This document shows positions 25,601 through 34,778 of a DNA stretch of 64,000 nt, in pieces; position 1 is the stretch's first letter, and every line of letters starts with the position of its first letter. The stretch is from Cryptomeria japonica (taxonomy: Eukaryota > Streptophyta > Pinopsida > Cupressales > Cupressaceae): NCBI RefSeq assembly GCF_030272615.1, contig NC_081413.1, positions 101,222,239 to 101,286,238 on the forward strand, given 5' to 3'. The notes below the pieces were generated by a model, which was not told where the DNA came from, ran no database searches, and was given only the letters and a program-made list of their open reading frames with translations. Both the position numbers and the translations under genes were made by a program.

Positions 25601-28600
25601 ACCTTCACTATGAACATCACAAGGACGTTGCAAGGCGGGATTCACAACAGATTATCTCAGGATGCACAGGAACTAGTAAAGAGGTACGGTGCTTGGTTTA
25701 TCCAATTTCCGAAGTTTACTTATATCAGAGTTCATGGATGTCCTTTACCTCCATACATGTTGCCGAGATATCCGACAGACAGAATTGTGTTACTTGAGGT
25801 AACAAGACAGTTGGCAGCTTATGCGAAGGCATTCAAACACAGACATGGAAATGGAGTTCCGGTACCTATCATTTTGGGCAATTCAGTTGAGGTATGTCCT
25901 AATGCTTTAGCCATGGATGACGCAGAGAAGGAGTTAGCTTTGTATTCTTTTTCATTCTTTGCTTTGAGGGAGAGTTTTGATCCACATGGATATATAGAGG
26001 AGACAGTCGGTAGGAAATTTAAGCATGAGTTTCAGATTGAAGATTTTATGATGAGTCTCTTGGATGATCTTGAAGTAAAAAGAAAGATGCATTCTAGATT
26101 GCCATTGGATTTCATCAAGAAATGCAAGATTTACAGAGTGGCCGACCAAGCACAGGACAGTGGCAGACATCTCCAGTCATCCTATGATCGAGAAAGCAAA
26201 TCAGTAAGGTTAGATTGGAATGAGCCCGAGGTCGTGGATCTAGATGCTTTGATGGCTCCGGTCTTGTCTTGTACTCGCAGATGGGTTGATGTGCAGCATC
26301 AGAAGTTGAGAGAGCAAGGCATAGCTATGACTTTCACTTTGGAAGAGAAACCAGCCGAAGGTGGAGCTAGTGTAAGCGAAGGTAATCCTAATCCCAGAAA
26401 TGCAAATGAAGGCAACCTTCGAAGTGCAAGTGAAGGCAATCTCCATCCAAGAGGCTCGAAGAGGAAAGAAAGACCTGGAAAGAGAGAATCTTCCAAGAAG
26501 AAACAAGAGGCCAGCCGAGATCGTTCATCCGGTACTTCTTCTAGACCAGAGAAGAGGACACTTCAAGTGGAAGAATCCATGGAGTCGATGGTTCAGAATG
26601 ATAAAGAAGGACAGGTACCTCAAGGGTCGCCAAGTGGATCTCTCCAAGGTTGTGAGTTACATGAAGACAAGAACAATGACGAGGTAACATCTCCTCATAG
26701 AGAAGAAGAAATATTGCATAAGGAAATACAGGTCAAAGAGACAAGATCAGCCATCCCAGATTGGTTGAAGGAAAGATTAACGAAGGTGATTGTGATCGAG
26801 GACGAAGGCAATGTGATTGATTTAGAGAGCCTTGTTGGACATTCCCAGGAAGTGACAGAGAGGAGAAAGGCTACCAAGATGTCCAAGATGATTAGAGATG
26901 AGACTGGATCCAGAAAATTACAGATAGCTACACCGGCGGTGGACAAGTATGAAGGGGAGATTCTAGCAGAGGAATATGATGTAGAGACATTTGAGCTAGG
27001 TCCATCCACAGCCGAGCAGACACTAGATGATGCCACAGATTCCTTTGAGGCATTGAAAGACAAGCTTAGGGAAGAAATGGAGAAGAGTAGAAAGCTCGAG
27101 AGGGAGGTCGGTGCATGGAGAACATATTTCAGCCATCTCAATCAGCCTTTGGGACGTCAGGATCCAGCAAGATCACCTATACAGGCACTTCCCCTTCAAT
27201 CAATTGGTGAGGTAGAGAGATTCAGGAGTATGGTCCAGCGTATGAGTGCTTGGATGGATAAATCTCATACAGTTGCCGTAGAATTTGCAACAAGGATGAT
27301 GAAGACTATTCATAGGGCTATTCAGGTTCTTGAGATCATCCACAATTTGATGATAACGGTAGCCGCTTTTGCTCATACCAAGGATGTTATCATTCCTGTC
27401 TTGAAGGTAATTAGACAAACATCGAGGAAGGTCTTAGCGCAGGAAAAGATTATGGATGGAGGACCTCACAGTTTACTTCAGTGGTCAACCTTACTCCAGA
27501 TGAAGGAAGTTCTCTTTGAGGACATCAGTACTAGATGCAGTCATGTTGAGGAGGTGATCAACCCGATCCAGGATAGAGTATTTGAGGTACTTCGTACCAT
27601 TCTTGGTAGGAGGATCGAAGTTGAGACAGATGTGGATTTGCAAGAATTGGAAGATAGAATCAAGGTTATCTTTTGCAAGGACGTCAATATCACAGATGAG
27701 CAACAGGACCAGATGTTTGCTACCATGCTCCTGATCGAAAAGACTAAGGAACTTGAACTTACATGGGACGCAGCTCTTCTAGATGCATTTGATCAGGTCA
27801 TCCACTTGGAAGAAAGAATGAAGAATCTTCCCGAGATTCCAATTGCTGAGATCGAGGGAATCATATCAAGATTCATTGCATATGCTAAAAATGAGCATTG
27901 GAAAGGAAATAAGATTCTAGATGAGAGGTTGTTATAGATGACATGGCACCTTAATTGTCATTGGTCTATGTCTCCTAGATTTTCGTGCCAAATTTATAAT
28001 TGGCTATGCATTTAATGTTGTGCAATAAAAGGAGGCTATTTGTAACAAACCCTAATTAGGGTTTAGGTGTCATGATCTTGACCGTTGATCTGCTTTCAAT
28101 CTGGACCATTCATTGTAATTGAGGATGCTATTTATACCCTCATTTTCATTTCATTTGTAAGAGAGATAGTTAAGAGATTAGAGAGAAAGTTTGATGTATT
28201 AGAGAGATTAGAGTTAGAAGCAATTTTACTTTTGTAGCAAGATTGAGTTTGAGGAAAGGAATTCAAACAATTGTTGTACATGATGACTTTGAAATCAATG
28301 AAATATTGAAGTTATGGTGTTTTGTTGCAACTTTCTTAGTTATCTTCATGGTTGTTCAATTCATTTGAATCATGCTCAATCAAAGTAGTGTGTTAATTTG
28401 AAGGACATAGTGTGAGACTTGATCTTTGGTAGGATTCGTAATCCAAACCACTAGCTTCTTGCTGATTGTAGGAACGCCTTGCGTGGTCGACTGGAGATAT
28501 TTGAATCACTTAACCTTCAATCATTATTGTATCTTGGATATGTACCTTCGTGGTAGTGTCTTTGATCTTTGATGCGTTGAAAATCATTTGTTACCTTAGA

Positions 28601-31600
28601 AGATCGCATCAATTTCAATTGAGTTGTTATTTTATGGCGAAATTGAAGTTGGTAGAATCTTGCCAAGTCTTGTCCACATGAAGTCATTCTTAGGGTTAGA
28701 TTAGATTAGACCTCTTGCAAACCCTATCCTTTTGTTATTTTTGAAAAGCTTCTTTAGTTTAGTAAGACTTTCGGAGTGTAAGGCCCCTTGAGAACACAGC
28801 AAATCACATCATACCGCTGGAGCTTATCCACACGTAGAGACCCTACTAACCAGAACATTGGAGTCATCCTAACTGATCCTTCATGCGAATCTTCAGCAGT
28901 TAGAGACTCTATTCAAGAGAGGATAAGATGCCTTTAGGTATTTTATTCTGTGTATGATGGTGTACAAAATACACGTCAACACAACCACCATCTCAGAAAG
29001 GGGCAGGGACTTCCATATGACTCAATGTATCTCTCATTTGCATCTTCTTTGGTCAATGCTTATCTCTGATTTATTATTAATATTACTTCCACACACATAA
29101 CACATCTAGATTCTTATAATATTAGTGTTATCCCCTGATATTTCTTGGGATCCTTTATAAGACAATCCTGACAGTACTGTTAAGCATGCAAAAATAGGCT
29201 ATCATAAGAATGCCAACTGATACTTGGTATTCTATTGTAATACACGTGAAACTATATTTATAGCCAATGATTGCTAGATGAGCTATCTTGAATAAATTTT
29301 TTCCCAACAACACTTAAAGGTGCAGCAATAGATTGTTAAATGGAAAGTTTGCTTTGAAAAATGTGTTTTATATTTTATTCAAGGAACATTGATACCTAGC
29401 AGACAGTCTCAACATCTCTAGAGAAACAATCACCAAGATTGGCTTTAACAAACATGGCCAAATTATGCTCAAAATACCTCTTCTCACCTGAGCAGTGGAG
29501 AATTAATCTCATGAAAGGTCACCTTACATCTTGTCTTCTGCATGAAATCTACCATGAACAACTGAATTGTTTTCCAAATAGTATTGCAACTATCTGTGAT
29601 CATCTAGGTAAAGGTTTCTTGGGGAGAGATCTTCATCAAGAAATGGGGGAAATGCAGTTCATTTCAGCATGTAACCATGACTCTATAGTCTTGGCACGCC
29701 TAGACTTTTAGAGGACATGACTTTTTGACTCCTCTTTGCCACTTATACTATATAGATAAATCTGTTATGACTTACGCCAAACCCTGTGTTTTCTTGATTT
29801 GATCGCCAGACCTTGGTGAAGTACTAGCCACCCCAGGATTTAATTTTCTGTGAAAGCTCTAGAATTTGAAACAATTTGGTGCTGCCATTTCCATTCACTT
29901 TGAGGCTACAGCCCCCATCAATTATTCAGTCATGGAGAAATAGCATAGGCATAATCACTTGGTCATAAAAATCTTTCCAATAAGGGCCTCAACCTTGAAT
30001 AGACAACTTGCACCAATTTTGCAAAATTGTTGATATGTTGGTTTGTCTCTCTTAGTTATCTTTTGTGCTTGATTTAAATTCCATCTTGCCATTGTTGCAA
30101 CTCTTAATTCAAAAGATTCTCTGATCATGGTAACCCTTTTCTTGCCGAGGAAATAAATGTCCATATAGGCCTCACAGCTATATTCCAAGCATAATGTGGC
30201 TCCACATATTGGCAGGTAACATGGTTAAAATGCCTTGCCAGATGGCCTGAATTAGCTTAAATGGGCTTGACCCTGATAGGTAAAAAGTTTTGCAATTATT
30301 ATTAAATCACATTAGCTGAACCTTGCTTGAGACTTATTGGAGGTTTGAATCCAGTTCAAACTAAAATTTGACCAAGAGCCTCACTATCCGCTCCTCTAAC
30401 TACTCATTTCCATGCTTAAGCTTCCCTCAAGCTCTTATGTTGGAGATTCCAATAGCCTCTTGAATCATTGGGAGTGTGCAAGCAATGTTCCATGGAGTTT
30501 CTGGACGGAGGGACAAAGGGCCTAAGTTTGGGGACGGTGGAGGGGTGGGCGGAGGGGGGCGGTGGTGGCACAAATACATATAGTATTTGGAAAATTAGTT
30601 ATAAAAAGATGTGTAAGGAATAAGTATAAGAATTGTAAATGAAACATGCAGATATTTACAACCAAGGGATATGTATTATGTAGATTTTTATGATTATGAT
30701 TCATCATTGGCCTCTTACTTGCTTAGATTTATAGTTTCATGGGGGTTTGGGGGCAACACCAAAACAAGGTTGAGGGTAGCACCCCTTGCGGGAGTCAGGG
30801 GCTGAGAGAGAGAGATGTAGAGAGATAGGTCTAGATTTGGGGGGAGAGAGAAGAGAGTGAGATAGAGAGAGGGGATAGAGGAAGAGTGATAGGGAGAGAG
30901 ATAGGTCTAGAGTTCACGGGAGATAAAGGGAGTGAGATAGAGAGTGAGAGCATGCTGATAGGAGCTTGCTGATTACTGAAATTTGACTAAGTCTGAAAAT
31001 TTATAAATCTTCTAGAACCGAAAATCTGCATTATAACTTCTAGAGATCTGAAACCACTCTCAAACATCTTGCCAATATATACATGAAATATCTTGCATGT
31101 TATATTTCATGTATATATTCTGATGAAGAGAATGAGACTGACTTGAAGACAAGGATTCCATTTTCACCATTTTTTTTAAAATTGCTTTTTTCTCACGCCC
31201 CAGGACAAGTTACTTCTAGCCATACCCGAGACACTGGGCGTCCCTGAGACGCTCGAGGGATGCCTGGGCATGCCAAAGACATCTGGATGCCCCCAATGTC
31301 TCTGGACGTCCCAGTGGCGGTGGGGGGATGGCCGGGGACGCTCCATCCTCATCCCCACATCTCGGAGATGTCCCCGTCCTAGAAACGCTAGGGTTTGGGG
31401 GGGGGGGGAAACGTGTCCCCGTGGTTCACTGTGTTCAAGTGTCCCATGGTACTGATGGAATTTCTTTCATCCCTCCTTCCTCCCCAAATATATATCTTTT
31501 GAGCTCCATCTCAAGTATTTCATAAGTTGCATGAGGCAAAAATTAAAAAAACTAGTACATGTGCCCTATTGCTAAATTGTTTGCAATTTCACTTTTCCAA

Positions 31601-34600
31601 AGAGTAAGACTATTTCAATGATTCAATTTTTTTTCCAGATCTAGACAACAGTAGAGGTCTGAAAACCAAAGATAGTTAAGGGAGACATTTTTCCTGCTTT
31701 TAATAAGCTTCCACATTTGGTCTAGCCAACTTGAAGATTCAACTTGAGCAATAAGAAAAACCTATATTTTTTTTTCCCACTATTTATAGTTGAGTTTGTT
31801 TAGGTTTTAAAGTTGAATCATTGGAAAGATCCTTGAACAGAAAATTCTTTCACATGCCCTTTCACAATAGCTGCGTCTAACAAATAGGCAAGGGTGTGTG
31901 CAAACACATGCATACATGGCACTAGAAGTAGAATGGGGATTTTAATGTTGATTGGAAATGCATAGATGATGAGGGTGGAGCCAACTTTATTTGATTCCAA
32001 TGCTAGGGATTATTTATTTCCTCTTGTTTTGGCATGTCGGCGAATGATAATTTCAAATGTTATTTGCAAGATTTTTTCAGGTTATTGAGTCTTTCTTTCT
32101 TCTTGTTGCACAATGTGGATATTTTAAGAGGAGAAGATTTCCTTGCAAGATCCTTTCAGATTATTGAACATTCTGAATTTCAATAATTGTATTAGGAAAC
32201 CTACTATCCTGCTGTAGTTGGGAATTTTATAGATGTTTTCTCTTGTTCCATATATACTTTAATTAAAATGTTGATGTTAATCTGTCTCATAAAAGTTAAT
32301 TGTCGATTGGTGTATTAAGTAATTGCATTTCAAAGTGCATTCATGAACATTTATTCTGATAAGATAGGAAGAAGTTCATTTAATGGTTACTGGTAGTGGT
32401 ACTGGTGATAAAATAGGTTAGTGGGACTGATAGGATATTCCATTACAATATAATGAAAAGTGTATGAAGACTCTGAGCTGGAAAAGCATCTAAAGAATTT
32501 AAATAAAGAAAGCATAAGTAGAGGTAAATCAAAGTGGGTAAACCATAGCCATGATATACAATGATAAATAGCCTTGATATGTGAGGATTCCTCAAAGGAA
32601 ACAAGCAGCAGATGCAGATGAAAGCTGGAGATTAGCCTGGAAATTTGCATTATCACATGTCCAATGTATTAGCATTTGGAGAGGAAGAATCATTGACACC
32701 ATCCTCCTCGACCACAACTCGTAATATGACACCCAAGTTTGACAAGCCTCAGGGGGGTAGACAGAAACAGGTAATCTGCTGTCCCAGACTGCAGGCAAAG
32801 AGAATTAAAAGGTCCTCCGATACTGAATAGAACTGCTATATCCTAAGACAAGTTTGTAGGGATAGACTAGGTGGATACAATAGATGCTTGACATTCCAAG
32901 TTGCAAGGACAAAGTGAAAGAGTGTAATCAACATGGTAATCACTATTCATTTGTGGACATGCTCAATCCGGCAGATCCTTTGTAGAGTGTTGTGTAAAAC
33001 TAAATCTTAGATTTTGTTTTTGACTGCATTGGAAAGAAATTGAAATTTTGAATTCTTCCAGCCCTAATTCACCATGCCTACAAAGCCATGTATGCTAATA
33101 GTATTTTGCATTGTTGCATTTCCTTTTCTTTTGACAAACTGTAATTATATTTGCCTAAATGGATTCTTTTGATTGCAGAGGAAATGATTGCATGTCTTAC
33201 TCAAGTACCATGGGAAAGAGTTGATGTATCTTTCTACAGAAGCAGGCAACGGTTCCTTGCTCACAGTACAATTCAGGTGAGTGCACAAAAAAATGTGTCA
33301 ATGAGAAATTTTAAGGATCTCTTAACAATTTAGATCATCAAAATGGAAAATGGAAACCGACAATCTTTTAGGAGCCTACTTTACAAAATGTCATCTACAA
33401 ACCAAATTTTGTGGAGCTTAAAAATGATATACATATATGTAACATTACCAAAGATAAGATGGGGTCCACAGTATGCTTGCAACTTCACTGTTCAACTAGC
33501 ATATAAGTCCATTACCAGGCAAGAGCAGCACAACATCACAAGCTAAATCTGGAGGAAAACAAAGCATGGCAAATATCCGTATCAGTTGCTTTATAACACG
33601 TAATTATATCTTGTTATGAAACTTCATGTCTTGGATGCATTGTCTAATACTACATTACCCAAATTATGTGTACTTGAGTGGTGGATTCTGATTTAGGTGC
33701 ATTCCCTCCTGTGGAAAATATGCTAAATTATGGTTTGGGCATGCTCCTAAAGCTAGGATTTGGTTGTAGCATATTTGGAATATCTATTACCTTGGAATAT
33801 CAATCCAGAGGAAAGGTGGACTCAACGAGTGAATCATGCAATTCTGATTTACCTTTTTAAATTGCATGTTTATCTATTATTTAAGCTTGATGACAAAGAT
33901 GAGACAATAGATATTCTGTTAGGCAATGACATACTTTCTAAAAAACATGTAGCATGTTATGAGCTAGGCCTTATTATTAGGTATCTCAAATAATTTTTGG
34001 TGCTTTTCAGATATTGCATGGGAAAGGATACTTGAGAGTTGAATATAATTTTTTTGGCTCCTGTTGTAGATATCAAACTTGTAAATAGGATTTATCTTTG
34101 TGAAATTTTTTGGTTACAATTCAGAAAAATAATTATAACTAAAATAATTGTTTTAGGTTCCTGTCTTAAGCATCCTTTAAAATGAATTATCATTAATGTG
34201 TTCTATATGTTCAAATCAAAGATTAATGCTGCGCTTTCTTGCTTCAGTGTAACCACTGCCAAATCCAGTCCTTGGGATGGCAGAAGATAAAGGCTAAAGT
34301 CTTTGGTTGTGCATCCTTTATAAGGGTCAAAATTGTACTAATGGCTTCTAGTTTGACTTCATTTATTGAGTTCGCTGAAAGCATCTCAGTTCATAAAAAC
34401 ACTTATTTGAGTTGGTTGAAACTTGAAAATAATGATCTTAATTATAATCTCATAATTTGGATTATGCTCTTCAATTTGCCTGTTAAACGTTTTAGTGTTA
34501 AATAATGCCTCTTATATCCTAAATTATTTATCCTGCTAAGTCCCACATCTGCACCAATAGCACTGTTCGGTAAAATGTAGATAGCATTTCCTTTTCTTTA

Positions 34601-34778
34601 ATTGTAATACATTATTTTTTTTGGTTTAGGGCTGGTCAAATCAATTGTCCTTTACAGATACCACTTGCTAATCTTTTTTGGCTATTTTGGGGATTTGTTG
34701 GTCCAGGTAAAATGGTACTGGATGCAATCAGAAGGTGCTCATGTAATATGTCATATGATCGATAATTTTGTCATCTAA
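7551..34778 (+). CDS. DUF676-family serine esterase/lipase, 5' end missing, eight exons
   Basis: Exons: 7551-7621, 7839-8114, 18417-18580, 18719-18774, 18915-18967, 19058-19181, 33179-33276 and 34707-34778. All visible splice junctions are GT/AG and the phases join without a frameshift, giving 303 codons plus stop. The protein has the nucleophile elbow AHSLGG (Ser codon 7896-7898), then ATPHLGS, LRSFKRRVAYAN, VGWRTSSIRR, VPWERVDVSF and a C-terminal HMIDNF. These are hallmarks of the plant alpha/beta-hydrolase family DUF676 (putative serine esterase); the substrate is unknown. From family knowledge, roughly 60-100 N-terminal residues with the oxyanion region are missing and should lie left of the window, making the first visible intron at least 7.5 kb. 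Introns of 10.3 and 14 kb are filled with mobile elements. No stop interrupts the exons, so the gene is probably functional. Confidence 0.9.
7839..8114 (+). CDS. Esterase exon with catalytic serine
   Basis: Ninety-two codons in phase 0. Contains KKISFVAHSLGGLVARYAIG, the GxSxG-type elbow, and ends at ATPHLGSRGHKQ. The acceptor is TTACAG and the donor GTAATT. Confidence 0.93.
8581..9303 (-). mobile_element. Solo Copia-type LTR, 723 bp
   Basis: Begins TGTTAAATTC and ends AAACAACA on the + strand, with a perfect 5-bp duplication CTTAC at 8576-8580 and 9304-9308. CCCTGGGAAAACCTC with GGAGGAAAAACCCAG near 8760-8793 is the reverse complement of the LTR block seen at 644-672, giving the minus orientation. 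No internal region is present. It sits in an intron of the esterase gene. Confidence 0.88.
9410..9976 (+). repeat. Tandem duplication, unit about 311 bp
   Basis: CATATTCCAAAGCATGAAAG near 9415 is repeated in diverged form near 9729. Both copies then contain a TTTCATCGAAT or CATCATTGAAT segment, AACCATCTTG, TGTTTCCTGT and GATATGATGCT. It is too degraded to say what was duplicated. Confidence 0.6.
12048..12064 (+). repeat. (CT)n microsatellite
   Basis: Uninterrupted CT dinucleotides, preceded by AAAAATAAAAAT tracts. Confidence 0.9.
14072..15247 (+). mobile_element. LTR-like unit with 14-bp inverted ends, 1176 bp
   Basis: Starts TGTAATGTCCCCAA. The reverse complement of its end is TGAAATATCCCCAA, a 12/14 match. 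The pentamer ATCCA flanks it exactly (14067-14071 and 15248-15252). A TATA-like ATAAAACACCC lies at about 14509. Length, TG start, CA end and 5-bp duplication fit a solo LTR; a DNA transposon would more often leave 8-9 bp. No coding capacity. Confidence 0.72.
15259..16145 (-). mobile_element. Probable minus-strand Copia-type LTR, boundaries uncertain
   Basis: The block ACCCTGGGAAAACCTTC with GGTGAAAAACCCAG (15337-15376) is the reverse complement of the conserved LTR block at 644-672. Repeated AACACG(T/A)C words follow. No clean target duplication was found, so the ends are approximate. Confidence 0.45.
17521..17882. mobile_element. hAT-like MITE, about 360 bp
   Basis: GCATAGTTTGCCAACTC at the left is matched by the inverse GAGTCTGCAAACTATGC at the right. 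Inside these, GCGAGTACTC and GAGTACTC are also inverted. The interior is AT-rich and non-coding. No convincing 8-bp duplication remains, so the superfamily is a guess from the terminal CAGAGCATAG. Confidence 0.65.
18417..18580 (+). CDS. Esterase exon 3 (visible)
   Basis: Encodes LPLLCGIRVLENAATYSAHW and on to LPLLRRMVTDYGDLRF. The acceptor is GTGCAG, the donor GTGCGT, and it leaves two bases of a codon. It matches the segment after the ATPHLGS motif in DUF676 proteins. Confidence 0.9.
18719..18774 (+). CDS. Esterase exon 4 (visible)
   Basis: Encodes SALRSFKRRVAYANVRYD. It is joined in phase to the exons before and after, with acceptor GTTCAG and donor GTATCC. Confidence 0.9.
18915..18967 (+). 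CDS. Esterase exon 5 (visible)
   Basis: Encodes MVGWRTSSIRRQSELPE after a split His codon. The acceptor is ATAAAG and the donor GTAAAG. Confidence 0.9.
19058..19181 (+). CDS. Esterase exon 6 (visible)
   Basis: Encodes LRKVPINEKYRHIINVENG and a hydrophilic linker ending at IE. The acceptor is TTTCAG and the donor GTATGT. The next exon lies 14 kb away. Confidence 0.88.
19590..20300 (+). pseudogene. Dead chromovirus fragment: integrase tail, chromodomain, start of 3' LTR
   Basis: With several stops, the frame reads VKHKLELPKSTKQHLVSYVP (integrase C-terminal beta-barrel region of Ty3/Gypsy) and then a chromodomain-like segment with TITKYLI, stop, WKHWL and DAMWED. A purine tract GAAGAGGGGGGAA (19934-19946) immediately precedes TGCTATGCCC at 19947, the likely 3' LTR start. 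A TATATATAGG lies near 20104. The LTR end was not located. Confidence 0.6.
21918..23842 (+). repeat. Array of 13 hairpins, mostly 166-bp spacing
   Basis: Cores start at 21918, 22084, 22250, 22291, 22459, 22625, 22801, 22967, 23143, 23310, 23476, 23643 and 23808. Spacing is 165-168 bp except one 41-bp step and two of 176. Each core of about 33 nt has an outer stem TCGCTC with GAGCGA (or GGGCGA), a 2x2 internal loop, an inner stem GTCCCT with AGGGAC, and a 5-nt loop. Sequence between cores is strongly diverged but similar in length. The unit at 23143 has GTCCTT with AAGGAC, a compensatory pair change. Confidence 0.92.
23880..24165. other. AT-rich stretch upstream of the element B ORF promoter
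   Basis: Dominated by AATTAATTA and AAATTTAAA words. It lies between the last hairpin and the TATA box and may be a nucleosome-poor promoter region; that role is inferred. Confidence 0.5.
24174..24181 (+). promoter_or_regulatory. TATA box upstream of the element B ORF
   Basis: TTATAAAG in GCGCTTATAAAGGGTGG, about 540 bp upstream of the ORF. A 5'-UTR intron is plausible: a donor at 24511 or 24516 (GTGAGGTATGG) and the acceptor TTGTGTAG ending at 24719. Confidence 0.55.
24722..27937 (+). CDS. Uncharacterised element B ORF, about 1071 aa
   Basis: Uninterrupted for 3.2 kb. ATG 24722 (MATPKAGAST) is preferred over the upstream in-frame ATG 24704 because a likely splice acceptor ends at 24719. 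Residues 1 to about 540 form a globular-looking region with motifs such as GNTLAYLSEEAISEAFHLPE and RPRLSKVPNTPHRIDF. Residues about 545-610 are low complexity, with near-repeats NEGNLRSAS and SEGNLHPRG, followed by a basic patch RGSKRKERPGKRESSKKK that could be a nuclear signal. Residues about 680-1071 are acidic and helix-rich, with a likely coiled coil near KDKLREEMEKSRKLEREV. No zinc knuckle, protease, reverse transcriptase or integrase motif is visible. I do not recognise the family; a gag-like or plant-transposon-associated protein is possible but unproven. Confidence 0.75.
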   Translation: MATPKAGASTSRPTLMKEDQKTEEVETKIVSKWSNIGDTNLGNFSTKKFRDVPYIGKPSPVAWRIIESGIIKAAGFPPAVQCHELMIECACHYDPQSRTIVSKEGNTLAYLSEEAISEAFHLPEHRDMIYKSIEGARSMYEDDPDACLSIINKNWLLKSRPRLSKVPNTPHRIDFQEEYRDLITMLNRVTGAPQAFYFEKWMFYFIQVIVQGKGTIHWARMISHCLDVQLRRLKATKSFHMSSYVIYALIRSFEYVGLPHRGVIGRGPGEVRVCDSYVHLHHPPGSNYKLVNDTFTMNITRTLQGGIHNRLSQDAQELVKRYGAWFIQFPKFTYIRVHGCPLPPYMLPRYPTDRIVLLEVTRQLAAYAKAFKHRHGNGVPVPIILGNSVEVCPNALAMDDAEKELALYSFSFFALRESFDPHGYIEETVGRKFKHEFQIEDFMMSLLDDLEVKRKMHSRLPLDFIKKCKIYRVADQAQDSGRHLQSSYDRESKSVRLDWNEPEVVDLDALMAPVLSCTRRWVDVQHQKLREQGIAMTFTLEEKPAEGGASVSEGNPNPRNANEGNLRSASEGNLHPRGSKRKERPGKRESSKKKQEASRDRSSGTSSRPEKRTLQVEESMESMVQNDKEGQVPQGSPSGSLQGCELHEDKNNDEVTSPHREEEILHKEIQVKETRSAIPDWLKERLTKVIVIEDEGNVIDLESLVGHSQEVTERRKATKMSKMIRDETGSRKLQIATPAVDKYEGEILAEEYDVETFELGPSTAEQTLDDATDSFEALKDKLREEMEKSRKLEREVGAWRTYFSHLNQPLGRQDPARSPIQALPLQSIGEVERFRSMVQRMSAWMDKSHTVAVEFATRMMKTIHRAIQVLEIIHNLMITVAAFAHTKDVIIPVLKVIRQTSRKVLAQEKIMDGGPHSLLQWSTLLQMKEVLFEDISTRCSHVEEVINPIQDRVFEVLRTILGRRIEVETDVDLQELEDRIKVIFCKDVNITDEQQDQMFATMLLIEKTKELELTWDAALLDAFDQVIHLEERMKNLPEIPIAEIEGIISRFIAYAKNEHWKGNKILDERLL
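30500..30960 (+). repeat. G-rich and GA-rich tracts
   Basis: GGTGGAGGGGTGGGCGGAGG (around 30537-30556) has runs of G able to form a quadruplex. From 30805 to 30955, imperfect GAGAGATAGAG repeats follow. Confidence 0.7.
31190..31425. repeat. GC-rich island with GACGTCCC-type words
   Basis: A sharp GC-rich block in AT-rich intron, with repeated short words such as CTGGACGTCCC, GGGGACGC and GATGTCCCCGTCC and a run of G near 31398. No reading frame was convincing. Confidence 0.55.
33179..33276 (+). CDS. Esterase exon 7 (visible)
   Basis: Encodes EEMIACLTQVPWERVDVSFY and on to RQRFLAHSTIQ. The His of LAHST lies in the C-terminal position expected for a catalytic His in this family. The acceptor is GATTGCAG and the donor GTGAGT. 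Confidence 0.93.
33277..34706. other. Last esterase intron
   Basis: 1430 bp, donor GTGAGT and acceptor GGTCCAG. No mobile element or ORF of note. Confidence 0.8.
34707..34778 (+). CDS. Terminal esterase exon
   Basis: Reads VKWYWMQSEGAHVICHMIDN then FVI and TAA (34776-34778). The pattern of VK, a short variable stretch, then GA, V and HMIDNF matches the C-terminus of plant DUF676 esterases. The phase agrees with the preceding exon. Confidence 0.92.
   Translation, partial: VKWYWMQSEGAHVICHMIDNFVI

Larger units (their letters stand above)
21474..28981 (+). mobile_element. Element B: 7.5-kb ORF-bearing LTR unit related to element A
   Basis: Starts TGTTGTGAC and ends GTCAACA, like element A, flanked by CAACT (21469-21473) and CAACC (28982-28986), a 4/5 target duplication. 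Left-end sequence (TTTCACACATCGCCCC) and right-end landmarks (CCCTAATTAGGGTTT, CATTTGTAAG, CTTGCTGATTGTAG, AGAAGATCGCATC, GTAAGGCC) follow the same order as in A. Between them sit a hairpin array, an AT-rich stretch, a TATA box and a long ORF. No internal second LTR, primer site, reverse transcriptase or integrase was seen. The whole unit therefore behaves as one LTR carrying an ORF, though a rearranged full element cannot be excluded. Confidence 0.72.
19182..33178. other. 14-kb esterase intron
   Basis: Donor GTATGT, acceptor GATTGCAG. Contains a chromovirus remnant (19590-20300), the whole of element B (21474-28981) in the same orientation as the gene, G- and GA-rich tracts (30500-30960) and a GC-rich block (31190-31425). 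Nothing was recognised in 20301-21468, 28987-30499 or 31426-33170. Confidence 0.88.

Noticed and set aside
30537-30556. G-quadruplex candidate as a regulatory site
   Set aside because: The G-runs are real, but it lies deep in a mobile-element-filled intron with no other supporting signal.
31176-31525. ORFs across the GC-rich island
   Set aside because: Low-complexity GC-rich words give open frames on both strands; no motif.
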